Source: Saprospiraceae bacterium
GTDB lineage: Bacteria > Bacteroidota > Bacteroidia > Chitinophagales > Saprospiraceae
DNA length: 14,854 nucleotides
Assembly (NCBI GenBank): GCA_014379665.1
Contig: JACMLK010000447.1
Coordinates: 1-14,854, forward strand
Reading direction: 5' to 3'
The notes below the pieces were generated by a model. It saw nothing but the letters and a program-made list of their open reading frames with translations, was not told the DNA's origin and ran no database searches. This document shows, in pieces, positions 8,159-14,854 of this stretch. Within the stretch, counting starts at the first letter, position 1; every line of letters begins with the position of its first letter. Both the position numbers and the translations under genes were made by a program.

Positions 8159-10792
8159 ATGGAAGACCAAACAACCGGCAACGAAAATAAAAATTTTAAA
8201 TTTAAAGAATTAAGGGTCTATTCTTCCACAGAGTGGCTCGCGGAAAATAAAAAAAAGTATCGTCAGGTATTCGACAGATACGAGACTACTTATATCTATG
8301 CCGAGCTTTCTTTTTATAATAAACTATTTGACAGAGATGTTTGGGAGGTGGATATTGAATTGAGATGCTATGAGATAAAAAATAATAAAAAACAGATTTG
8401 TAATCTCAATTTCAAAAAGCATATCAGCAAATTTGATAATATTATTTACATTCGTGAGGGGTGGGGTAATAAAAAAGAAGGCTCATTCTGGAAAAAGGGT
8501 ACTTATTACTGGGAAGCCTGGATTGATAACGAAAAAGTAGCTACTAAATATTTTTATGTAGAAGATGTGGGAGATTTTTCTCTGTTGGAAAATAATCCTT
8601 ACACAGAACTTCAATCTTTAAAACTTTATGAAGGTCAATATGATGATGTGCTGGAAGAAGACAGAATCTACATGACCGCTTTTTCTAACGAAGAATCGAG
8701 ATATATTTATGCGGAAATTATACTTGAAAATAAAATTAGAGATGAAAACTGGCATTGCGAACTTTTTGTAAAATTTTATAATGAAAGTCGCGAATTAAAA
8801 GGCCAGGTGGTCAGGTTGCATAATGTGAAGAAGGAAGATGATCAGATCAAAGTTACTGCAGGTTGGGGAGCCAACACCAAGGGGTCATGGAAACTAGGCA
8901 GTTACAGCATCGAAGTGGTTTTTATGGATCAACTCATTGCCGTCGTCTATTTTGATGTAGGTGAAGAGAATGTGGAAGGAGTATCTGAATTGCATTTGCC
9001 AAACAGGACTTACCCTGTATTACTGCCGAATGAATTGAACTCACAAAGTTTCGAAGATGTTTTTGAAAAACTGAATGATTTGGTGGGGCTTACTGAAATA
9101 AAACAAAAAGTCAGAGAACACGCCAGATATATTGAATTTTTAAAACTTAGAAAAGATAAAGGATTTAAAGAATCAGAAGCAATCAATATCCATTCTGTAT
9201 TTACAGGCAATCCGGGTACGGGCAAAACCACAGTAGCCAAAATGATGGGCCAGCTCTACAAAAAAATGGGGTTATTGTCCAAAGGTCATGTGATTGAAGT
9301 CGATAGAGTAGATCTGGTTGGAGAATATATAGGTCAGACTGCGCCTAAAACAAAAGAGGTGATTGAAAAAGCGAGGGGTGGTGTATTATTTATAGATGAA
9401 GCTTATGCCCTGGCGCGTGCGAATGATGACTCAAAAGATTTTGGTCGGGAAGTCATCGAAATATTAGTGAAAGAAATGTCCAACGGCAAGGGTGATCTGG
9501 CGATAGTAGTAGCAGGGTATCCAAAGGAAATGAAAAACTTTATTAATTCCAATCCCGGCCTCAAATCCAGATTTAAGCACTTTTTTGAATTTGCTGATTA
9601 TCTGCCGCAGGAACTCATAGAAATTGCGGAAGTATCATCCAAAACACGCGAAATCAGATTTACAGCTGAAAGTTTTAGTCTTTTAAAAGAGCTGATTACG
9701 TTGGCTTTCAGAGAAAGAGACCGGAGTTTTGGAAATGCCAGATACGTTCAGGACCTACTCGATAAGGCTAAACTCAATATGGCTTTGCGTGTCATGTCCA
9801 GAAAAAATCCACATCGACTTTCCAAAGAAGAATTGTCAGAAGTGCAACTCATGGATGTCATATCCCTGAGTCCAAAATTGATCAGAAAACTGCCTGATAT
9901 ACCGGTAGATCATAATTTGTTGAAGGAAGCCATGGATGAATTGAATCAACTCATCGGAATAGAAAATATTAAATCCCAAATCAGCGAAATGGTCAATGTG
10001 GTCAGATATTACAGAGAAAGCGGAAAAAATGTATTGGCCAATTTTTCATTGCATACCGTCTTTATAGGAAATCCCGGCACCGGTAAAACGACAGTGGCCC
10101 GGATTCTGACTAAGATATACAGGGCTCTGGGTATATTGGAGCGGGGACACATAGTAGAAACGGACAGACAGGGTCTTGTGGCTGGATTTGTAGGGCAGAC
10201 GGCAATTAAAACAGCCGAAAGAATTGATGAAGCTATAGGTGGCGTATTATTTATAGATGAAGCCTATGCGCTCAGCAATTTTAACGGATTGCAGGGTGAC
10301 TTTGGAAGTGAAGTCATTCAGACCGTACTAAAACGGATGGAAGACCTACGTGGACAGTTTTTTGTTTTTGTGGCGGGTTATCCCGATAATATGGAAGTAT
10401 TTCTCAAAGCCAATCCGGGATTGAGTTCAAGATTTGATAAAACATTGAAATTTAATGATTATTCGCCCCTACAGTTAGAAGAGATTGCTTATAAAATGTT
10501 TGATGATGAGGGGTATAAAGTACCTTTGAAAGTACGACCTTTTATGAAATCTTATTTAGGAGACATTTTTAATAAACGCGACAAGTATTTTGGAAATGCA
10601 AGAACCGTCAGGAAAATGGTGCTTGAAGTTATAAAAAATCAAAATTTGAGGGTAGCAGATATGGCCATGGAAGAAAGAAAAAAAGCAATCACCAATCTGA
10701 TTGCCCCCGAAGACATGCATAGCATTTCAAAAATGACAGAAGCTGAAGTGATAGATAAAAAAACCATAGGATTCAGGAGCGCTGATCATTAA
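8159..10792 (+). CDS. Tandem CbbX/SpoVK-type AAA+ ATPase with two N-terminal beta-domain repeats
   Basis: This is an 877-residue cytoplasmic protein with no signal peptide or membrane segment. Two copies of a ~115-120-residue beta-rich module come first (about 17-137 and 153-267). Both carry YIYAE(L/I) (45-50; 182-187), GWG (101-103; 235-237), WKxGxY (111-116; 244-249) and a closing YFxV strand. Two CbbX-type AAA+ modules follow, 287 residues apart. AAA1 has Walker A GNPGTGKT (350-357), Walker B FIDEAYAL (D413-E414), NPGLKSRF (R471) and sensor-2 GNAR (525-528). AAA2 has GNPGTGKT (637-644), D700-E701, NPGLSSRF (R758) and GNAR (812-815). Every nucleotide-site residue is intact in both, so both should hydrolyse ATP. 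CbbX is a RuBisCO activase and EccA serves ESX secretion; no RuBisCO, sporulation or secretion gene is nearby. The substrate is unknown. By inference, the N-terminal modules bind a target and the tandem ring remodels it. Confidence 0.9.
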   Translation: MEDQTTGNENKNFKFKELRVYSSTEWLAENKKKYRQVFDRYETTYIYAELSFYNKLFDRDVWEVDIELRCYEIKNNKKQICNLNFKKHISKFDNIIYIREGWGNKKEGSFWKKGTYYWEAWIDNEKVATKYFYVEDVGDFSLLENNPYTELQSLKLYEGQYDDVLEEDRIYMTAFSNEESRYIYAEIILENKIRDENWHCELFVKFYNESRELKGQVVRLHNVKKEDDQIKVTAGWGANTKGSWKLGSYSIEVVFMDQLIAVVYFDVGEENVEGVSELHLPNRTYPVLLPNELNSQSFEDVFEKLNDLVGLTEIKQKVREHARYIEFLKLRKDKGFKESEAINIHSVFTGNPGTGKTTVAKMMGQLYKKMGLLSKGHVIEVDRVDLVGEYIGQTAPKTKEVIEKARGGVLFIDEAYALARANDDSKDFGREVIEILVKEMSNGKGDLAIVVAGYPKEMKNFINSNPGLKSRFKHFFEFADYLPQELIEIAEVSSKTREIRFTAESFSLLKELITLAFRERDRSFGNARYVQDLLDKAKLNMALRVMSRKNPHRLSKEELSEVQLMDVISLSPKLIRKLPDIPVDHNLLKEAMDELNQLIGIENIKSQISEMVNVVRYYRESGKNVLANFSLHTVFIGNPGTGKTTVARILTKIYRALGILERGHIVETDRQGLVAGFVGQTAIKTAERIDEAIGGVLFIDEAYALSNFNGLQGDFGSEVIQTVLKRMEDLRGQFFVFVAGYPDNMEVFLKANPGLSSRFDKTLKFNDYSPLQLEEIAYKMFDDEGYKVPLKVRPFMKSYLGDIFNKRDKYFGNARTVRKMVLEVIKNQNLRVADMAMEERKKAITNLIAPEDMHSISKMTEAEVIDKKTIGFRSADH

Positions 10793-10830
10793 TCGGCATC
10801 AAAACAAAAAAGATTTCGTGCAAAGTCATA

Positions 10831-10846
10831 TGTCAAAAGTTTGACA
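10831..10846. promoter_or_regulatory. 16-bp dyad (TGTCAAA-AG-TTTGACA), possible operator
   Basis: Perfect 7-base inverted arms separated by AG lie 38 bases after the double-AAA+ stop and 143 bases before the ferritin start. The size suits a dimeric regulator, and ferritin would be the natural target. The following bases (GACAGGCTCA) also resemble dispersed Bacteroidota intergenic repeats, so it may be only a repeat remnant. Confidence 0.25.
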
Positions 10847-10854
10847 GGCTCAAC

Positions 10855-10890
10855 TTACTGAATTAGATTTAGGTTAATCAGTAACCTTTT
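10855..10890 (+). terminator. Candidate terminator or competing hairpins after the double-AAA+ gene
   Basis: AGGTTA (10871-10876) and TAACCT (10882-10887) form a 6-bp stem around ATCAG, followed by only three more T before AATA. The alternative stem TTACTGA (10855-10861) with TCAGTAA (10878-10884) overlaps it, so the two structures exclude each other. The rest of the 197-base gap holds a 10-base palindrome, TATGTACATA (10946-10955), and an A-rich leader just before the ferritin start; no TAnnTTTG is present. Confidence 0.4.
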
Positions 10891-10989
10891 AATATGATAA
10901 TAATTTAAGGCAGAGATTAAAAAAATAAGCTTATCGCCAAACCATTATGTACATATGGAGTTAATAACAACAAGAAAAAATAAAGTATC

Positions 10990-11523
10990 ATGATAGATTT
11001 GAGTCCTAAAATGACCGAAGCCCTGAATCAACAGATCAGTTACGAAGGTTACGCTTCTTCTTTTTATCTGGCATTGGCCTATTGGTGCGACATTCAGGCG
11101 CTGCAGGGATGCAAGAAATTTTTTCTTCGGCAGTCTGATGAAGAGCGAATGCACATGCTCAAGCTTTATGAATATATGAGCGAAGCCGGTGTACAGCCTA
11201 TGACACCTGCTTTACCGCAACCTCCTATTAAATATAAAAGCATTCAGGAGGCCTTCCACAAGGTTTTTGAACAGGAGAGGAGTGTTACAGCCGCTATACA
11301 CAATCTGCTGAAACTGTCCTATGAAGAAAATGATTTCAACACACAAAATTTTCTTCAATGGTATGTAGATGAACAGAGGGAAGAAGAAGCGGTCATCCGT
11401 ACCATTTTGGACAGAATAAAGGTCATTGGCGAAGGCGGACAAAGCTTGTATTATATTGATAAGGAAGTGGACAAAATCAATATTCAGGTAGTGGCAGCTG
11501 AAAAGACGGTAGGCGGAGTTTAA
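10990..11523 (+). CDS. Ferritin (bacterial non-haem FtnA type)
   Basis: Ferritin oxidises Fe(II) and stores the iron as a mineral inside a 24-subunit cytoplasmic cage. The 177-residue protein has the normal length and a complete ferroxidase centre when aligned by eye with E. coli FtnA at an offset of two: E19, E52, H55, E96, Q129 and E132. Y26 and the third-site residues E51, E128 and E131 are also present. The DEERMHMLK (50-58) and DEQREEE (127-133) segments are diagnostic. No haem ligand of the bacterioferritin type is conspicuous. The ATG start fits the family N-terminus, and the leader (about 10971-10986) is A-rich instead of carrying a Shine-Dalgarno site, as is typical of Bacteroidota. 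No promoter motif could be assigned. A heptamer repeat tract begins three bases after the stop. Confidence 0.95.
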   Translation: MIDLSPKMTEALNQQISYEGYASSFYLALAYWCDIQALQGCKKFFLRQSDEERMHMLKLYEYMSEAGVQPMTPALPQPPIKYKSIQEAFHKVFEQERSVTAAIHNLLKLSYEENDFNTQNFLQWYVDEQREEEAVIRTILDRIKVIGEGGQSLYYIDKEVDKINIQVVAAEKTVGGV

Positions 11524-11525
11524 AA

Positions 11526-11589
11526 AGTAGAAAGTGAAAGTTGAAAGTAGGGTAGAAAGTAGAAAGTAGAAAGTGAAAAGTTGAAAGTG
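11526..11589. repeat. Degenerate heptamer tandem repeat (AGTAGAA / AGTTGAA / AGTGAA)
   Basis: About nine units of 6-7 bases lie head to tail: AGTAGAA, AGTGAA, AGTTGAA, AGTAGG, GTAGAA, AGTAGAA, AGTAGAA, AGTGAAA, AGTTGAA, then AGTG. The tract is purine-rich on the plus strand except for the T. It sits between the convergent ferritin and MBL-fold genes, three bases after the ferritin stop. Similar heptamer tracts are scattered in many Bacteroidota intergenic regions (from memory). It is not coding. Confidence 0.85.
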
Positions 11590-11590
11590 A

Positions 11591-11611
11591 TTTGTTTCTG
11601 TGGCAAACAAA
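11591..11611. terminator. Weak hairpin between convergent genes, possibly a bidirectional terminator
   Basis: TTTGTTT (11591-11597) and AAACAAA (11605-11611) form a perfect 7-bp, AT-rich stem around CTGTGGC. It lies two bases past the stop codon of the minus-strand MBL gene. There is no good T-tract on either strand, so a termination role is uncertain. Confidence 0.3.
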
Positions 11612-11613
11612 GT

Positions 11614-12423
11614 TCAGGGTTTTCTTAATGCCATTTCAAGATTCTTTTTATGAGCCCTCCACATAGTCGGATTATCATTGTATTTTCTGATACATTGTGA
11701 AATCAGTGCTTCATCTACATTTTCAGTTTTTATAAGCTCAAGATATGCTATATCCCTTTGGATTCTTTGTTCTATGTCTGTTCTGGAAGTGGCTGGGTCA
11801 CCATGTCCGGTGATCATTAATTCTACAAGAGGATATTGTTTAAGAATATCCATGGCTGAGTAAACCGTTTGCAGATAGGCCTGATAATCATAATCTACAA
11901 AAGGAATCTCGATATTACTGAAATAATCTCCTGCTATCCAGCACTTTTTATCCGGGATGACCGCAAACAGTCCATCTCTGCAATGTCCGGACGCATGGTA
12001 AAAAATGATATCCTTTTTCCCCAATGTTACCATTTGTCCGTTTTCCTCTATCAGGATATCCACCTTGGGGTAAATTATCGGATAAGTTCTGTTGATGTAA
12101 TATTCAAAATCAAAATCAATAATCTGTTTAATTACTTTTACTTTTTCCGGATTGGTTTTAAAATGAGCCGACGCTATCACTTTTGCCTTTGGGAATGCGC
12201 CGTACCCGATGATATGATCGTAGTCGGAATGTGTAAAGAGAAGATATTGACTGTGATTCCAGTAATGCTCGCCTACATAAGCAGCGATAAAGGCTACTTC
12301 ATCAGGCAACCAATTGGGATCCACTATCATCACCGTATTGCCCAATTCGATAACAGCTGCACAGGTTCTGTACAATGCGCTTTCAAAAATCGTAATCCCG
12401 TTTTGTTCTGATACAATTTTCAT
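11614..12423 (-). CDS. Metallo-beta-lactamase-fold metallohydrolase with HSDYDH motif
   Basis: This is a 269-residue cytoplasmic MBL-fold hydrolase of unknown substrate. The metal-binding motif is HSDYDH (65-70), so the second His of the usual HxHxDH is Asp (D67). Later ligands look intact: H147 in SGHCRDG, D166 in IAGDYFS and H207 in ITGHGDP. The N-terminal strand pair (CAAVIELGNTVMIVDPN, 21-37) is typical of the fold. The C-terminal ~50 residues, rich in Glu, Arg and Ile, look helical. The start is ATG 12423, unusually close to a promoter element, so the message may have almost no leader. It is downstream of the S46 peptidase gene on the same strand but separated from it by a strong terminator, so the two are probably independent. 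Glyoxalase II, lactonase and RNase families share the fold; nothing here selects one. Confidence 0.88.
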   Translation of the reverse strand: MKIVSEQNGITIFESALYRTCAAVIELGNTVMIVDPNWLPDEVAFIAAYVGEHYWNHSQYLLFTHSDYDHIIGYGAFPKAKVIASAHFKTNPEKVKVIKQIIDFDFEYYINRTYPIIYPKVDILIEENGQMVTLGKKDIIFYHASGHCRDGLFAVIPDKKCWIAGDYFSNIEIPFVDYDYQAYLQTVYSAMDILKQYPLVELMITGHGDPATSRTDIEQRIQRDIAYLELIKTENVDEALISQCIRKYNDNPTMWRAHKKNLEMALRKP

Positions 12424-12428
12424 GACGT

Positions 12429-12436
12429 CAAATATA
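12429..12436 (-). promoter_or_regulatory. Bacteroidota -7 promoter element (TATATTTG) for the MBL-fold gene
   Basis: On the minus strand TATATTTG lies only five bases upstream of the ATG, with the T-tract of the preceding terminator right behind it. If used, transcription would begin at or next to the start codon, giving a leaderless or nearly leaderless mRNA. Confidence 0.45.
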
Positions 12437-12439
12437 AAA

Positions 12440-12472
12440 TAAAAAAGGCGATTCTCTTATGAAGAACCGCCT
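12440..12472 (-). terminator. Intrinsic terminator of the S46 peptidase gene
   Basis: On the minus strand AGGCGGTTCTT (from 12472) pairs with GAGAATCGCCT (to 12446), 11 bp with two G-T wobbles and a five-base loop. Six or more T (12446-12441) and further T/A-rich sequence follow. It begins about 46 bases after the peptidase stop codon, as expected for a Rho-independent terminator. Confidence 0.85.
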
Positions 12473-12477
12473 CTGTT

Positions 12478-12491
12478 CACAATTAATTGTG
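12478..12491. repeat. 14-bp perfect palindrome (CACAATTAATTGTG)
   Basis: The palindrome lies between the S46 peptidase stop and its terminator. It could be a protein site for a dimer or simply a weak hairpin in the 3' untranslated region. It is about 55 bases upstream of the MBL gene start, so an operator role for that gene is possible. Confidence 0.3.
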
Positions 12492-12518
12492 CGGGGTAAA
12501 TTTTAAAACGATTCTATA

Positions 12519-14591
12519 TTAATTATCTATCTCTTTTACAATTCTGTCTGCCTTGTAAATATATTTCAATGCTGCAAAAATACCTCCTGCATGAACCGAA
12601 ACAGTCCTGTTTAAAGCCTCATCAAAAATAAAATTACCTGGAAGTGATTCTATATTTCCATCAAATATCAACCCAACTGCCTGTCTGTCTTTATTGATCA
12701 GCGGGCTTCCGCTATTTCCTCCTATAATGTCATTGGTTGAAATCGTGTTTAACGGAGCTTTGAGTAAGTCAAGCGGTGGATCCATCCATCTTTCAGGCAA
12801 TGCCCATGGAAATTCACCTTTATAAGAATAGTACCTGTCGTACAATCCGAAGTATGTCGTGATTACCGGTGCTGTGGTACCGTTATAATCATAATTTTTG
12901 ATTGTGCCGTCTGAAATTCTAAGTGTAAATGTAGCATCAGGCGGTAGTTTGTCCCCATATACCTTAAAAGCCTGATTGGCGATTTTTGCCTCCAGTGCCT
13001 GACGTGCCTGAGCAGATGCCTGGAATAATTTGGAACCTTCTTTAAACCTGGTCACAAACAGGTCAGCGGCTTCCAAAAGCGGATCATCATCCTTTTCCAT
13101 CTTTTCTTCTTTTTCAAAAAACTTAGCCACTTTCTTATCTTCTGTAAATTTGGTTTCTTTAAGAAGCCATTTTACGTATTCGTTGATATTCCTTTTGCCA
13201 AGGACTTTCTGTAAAGTCATATCACCTGTATAGGCATCTTCACGGACTTCATTGAGCCATATGGTAAAGAGTTCTACTTGTTCAGGGTTATTGATTGTTT
13301 TTAGTTTTTCAGTGATAGTACCTTTCAGTTTATCTTTTTTGTCCTGAGCACCACCTGATTTAACCAGTTCTCTGTAAGCGACCAGGTCATGCATGACCGT
13401 ATAAATATTACCTCTTAGTCCGTTCGGGGACAAATGTGACACTACCCAACCATTTGGGTTCAGCACTTCGTAATGTTTGGCCATATCATCCCAATAGGTG
13501 ACACCGCCTGATTTGGATCTGATATAATTCTCCACTTCTACCTTTCTGTTGAATAATTCAGGGTCTTTAAGCCCTTTGGCAATACCACCAAACGCTTTCA
13601 TTGAATTGGCTACACCTGCGATTTCATTCAGAAGTTCCTGTGCTTCAAATTCTTTTGCCGGATCATTTTTGATGGAATTGTATTTACGCATCATCATGTC
13701 ATTCCGGTTTTTCAGAAATTTATACTGAAACGGATATCTGTAATCTCTGTCATAGCTGAGTTGTGCCACCGTTCGGTATCTTTCAGTCCTTCCCGGATTG
13801 CCAACCACAAATACCGGTTCGCCTTCTGCTGCACCGTTTTTATTAAATTTCAGATAGTTTTCTGAAGTATTGAGGGGTGTGCCATTTTCATCATAGGCCC
13901 TCCAGAATGTGACATCAAGATTGTATCGCGGATAAGTGAAATTGTCAGGATCACCACCAAAGAATCCAAGGTCAAGTTCAGGTATCCATACAAGTCTTAT
14001 ATCACTGAATCTTTTGTAACCATAGATAGAAAATTTGCCTCCGCTATAGAAGGTGACTAATTGCAGTCTTAGACCTTTCCAACCTTCTTTTTCTGCATAT
14101 GTTTTTTCTATTTCTTCCAGCGCTGCTTTTCGGAGTATGACTTCGTCTGCATCATCTTTAGCGTTTTTTGTTTTGGCCTGAACCAGTTTTGTAATGTCTT
14201 CGGCTTTAATCATTTGCTCTACATACAGTCCATCAGCCTTACGCTCATCAGCGAGTGTAGTAGCATAAAATCCCTGTTTGTCAAAATTTTCACCTTCTTT
14301 TTGTAATGCACCCACTACATCTCTGGAGCAGTGATGATTGGTCATGATCAGTCCATTTTCAGATATAAAGGATGCGCTGCACCAGCTTGCAAATCTGAGG
14401 GATGATTTTCTTACAAAATCAAACCATTCATCTTTTACATCCATATTATAGGTAGATTTTAACCAATCTTTGGGTGGATTTTCGAAAGTCCACATCTTAC
14501 CAAAGTCGTAAGGACTGGCTTTCTTCTGAGCTTGCATATTAAAAATAAACAGGCAGAATGCCGGTATCAGCAATAAATATTTTTTTGTCAT
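12519..14591 (-). CDS. S46 family dipeptidyl-peptidase, DPP7-like
   Basis: This serine exopeptidase of family S46 removes dipeptides from the N-termini of oligopeptides in the periplasm or at the cell surface, as part of the peptide nutrition typical of Bacteroidota. It has 690 residues, close to the usual ~700-720. A signal peptide (MTKKYLLLIPAFCLFIFNMQAQ) opens the protein. The chymotrypsin-like triad is visible: H87 in TNHHC (84-88), D226 in YPRYNLDVTF (220-229) and S627 in GGNSGSPL. The specificity position after the Ser is FDGN (Gly645). DPP7 enzymes that prefer hydrophobic P1 residues have Gly here, and DPP11 enzymes that prefer Asp/Glu have Arg; this makes a DPP7-type specificity likely. 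A Lys/Glu-rich helical region (about 380-545) fits the family's cap domain. It has its own promoter element upstream and a strong terminator downstream. Confidence 0.95.
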   Translation of the reverse strand: MTKKYLLLIPAFCLFIFNMQAQKKASPYDFGKMWTFENPPKDWLKSTYNMDVKDEWFDFVRKSSLRFASWCSASFISENGLIMTNHHCSRDVVGALQKEGENFDKQGFYATTLADERKADGLYVEQMIKAEDITKLVQAKTKNAKDDADEVILRKAALEEIEKTYAEKEGWKGLRLQLVTFYSGGKFSIYGYKRFSDIRLVWIPELDLGFFGGDPDNFTYPRYNLDVTFWRAYDENGTPLNTSENYLKFNKNGAAEGEPVFVVGNPGRTERYRTVAQLSYDRDYRYPFQYKFLKNRNDMMMRKYNSIKNDPAKEFEAQELLNEIAGVANSMKAFGGIAKGLKDPELFNRKVEVENYIRSKSGGVTYWDDMAKHYEVLNPNGWVVSHLSPNGLRGNIYTVMHDLVAYRELVKSGGAQDKKDKLKGTITEKLKTINNPEQVELFTIWLNEVREDAYTGDMTLQKVLGKRNINEYVKWLLKETKFTEDKKVAKFFEKEEKMEKDDDPLLEAADLFVTRFKEGSKLFQASAQARQALEAKIANQAFKVYGDKLPPDATFTLRISDGTIKNYDYNGTTAPVITTYFGLYDRYYSYKGEFPWALPERWMDPPLDLLKAPLNTISTNDIIGGNSGSPLINKDRQAVGLIFDGNIESLPGNFIFDEALNRTVSVHAGGIFAALKYIYKADRIVKEIDN

Positions 14592-14628
14592 GTGCTTAAT
14601 GTATTTGAATTTATCTTAAAAACGGACG

Positions 14629-14636
14629 CAAATATA
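14629..14636 (-). promoter_or_regulatory. Bacteroidota -7 promoter element (TATATTTG) for the S46 peptidase gene
   Basis: TATATTTG on the minus strand lies 37 bases before the ATG, implying a leader of about 30 bases. A TTTG is present further upstream but only 11 bases away, too close for a normal -33 element. The remaining upstream sequence (14637-14821) is very AT-rich, with one small dyad, ATTAAG-TC-CTTAAT (14779-14792), and no gene. Confidence 0.5.
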
Positions 14637-14821
14637 AGGATATTAAGCAAACGTTTAAAATTTATTTTATTTTTAATAACGTAAAGGATGCGGTATTAAA
14701 GTAGCCATTAATTGGTTATCAACAAGATTGTAATTGATATAAGAAGAAAAGTTTATTTTTCACAAGAAAATAATCGACATTAAGTCCTTAATACTTTTAA
14801 AATGCATGTAACAAATATGAA

Positions 14822-14838
14822 AAACCACGAGGTGGTTT
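14822..14838 (-). terminator. Hairpin at the right edge, probable terminator of a gene beyond the window
   Basis: AAACCAC and GTGGTTT form a perfect 7-bp stem with a three-base loop. Read on the minus strand the 3' arm runs on into two further T, giving GTGGTTTTTC with five T in a row, which suits termination of a minus-strand gene lying to the right. Read on the plus strand it is followed by AATAT only. No coding sequence can be assigned to 14839-14854. Confidence 0.45.
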
Positions 14839-14854
14839 AATATGAATAACTCCG

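Noticed and set aside
11526..11589. CRISPR-like array
   Set aside because: Units are 6-7 bases with no spacers; it is a microsatellite-type tandem repeat.
11212..11610. 132-codon minus-strand open frame opposite ferritin and across the heptamer repeat
   Set aside because: Its N-terminus is translated repeat (FYFLLSTLLST) and the rest is antisense to a complete ferritin.
11869..12411. 180-codon plus-strand open frame opposite the MBL-fold gene
   Set aside because: The minus strand carries the full set of MBL motifs; the plus-strand frame has none and no promoter.
14712..14728. DnaA-box-like TTATCAACA near the right end
   Set aside because: A single imperfect box without clustering, a DnaA/DnaN gene or an AT-rich repeat array does not support an origin.

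Overview
The window looks like chromosomal DNA of a Bacteroidota bacterium, most likely a free-living Saprospiria- or Chitinophagia-type lineage. It is AT-rich, the genes lack Shine-Dalgarno sequences, and six of the eight genes have a perfect match to the Bacteroidota -7 promoter element TAnnTTTG upstream of the start. The protein content fits too: an S46 dipeptidyl-peptidase, a multi-module exported GH13 protein and heptamer microsatellites. The lineage below phylum level is inference. No phage, IS element, CRISPR array, tRNA or rRNA was seen. This looks like a housekeeping/catabolic region, not a genomic island.

Left end (1-2005): the first 41 codons of an exported, possibly thioredoxin-like protein run off the left edge on the minus strand. 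A cluster of four small hairpins (211-318) resembling Bacteroidota REP-type intergenic repeats follows. Then comes a minus-strand MoxR/Mg-chelatase-I-like AAA+ ATPase of the Mycobacterium Rv0958 type.

Middle (2006-8158): three plus-strand genes. They are a 1296-residue secreted alpha-amylase-family protein with several N-terminal beta modules, a CBM48-like module, a GH13 barrel and a beta-helix-like tail; a FAHD1-like fumarylacetoacetase-family enzyme starting at TTG; and metK (S-adenosylmethionine synthetase), followed by a good intrinsic terminator.

Right half (8159-14854): an 877-residue protein with two tandem CbbX-type AAA+ modules behind two copies of a beta domain is the most unusual gene here. 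A ferritin with a complete ferroxidase centre follows. After a heptamer repeat tract come two minus-strand genes, a metallo-beta-lactamase-fold hydrolase with a variant metal motif (HSDYDH) and a DPP7-like S46 dipeptidyl-peptidase. A strong intrinsic terminator separates these two. A possible terminator for a minus-strand gene beyond the window lies at the right edge.

Apart from polymer degradation by exported enzymes (GH13 and S46), the genes do not form one obvious pathway. Most appear to be separate transcription units, each with its own promoter element. The two AAA+ proteins lack their usual partner genes (VWA protein for the MoxR-type, RuBisCO or ESX genes for the CbbX-type), so their substrates are open questions.
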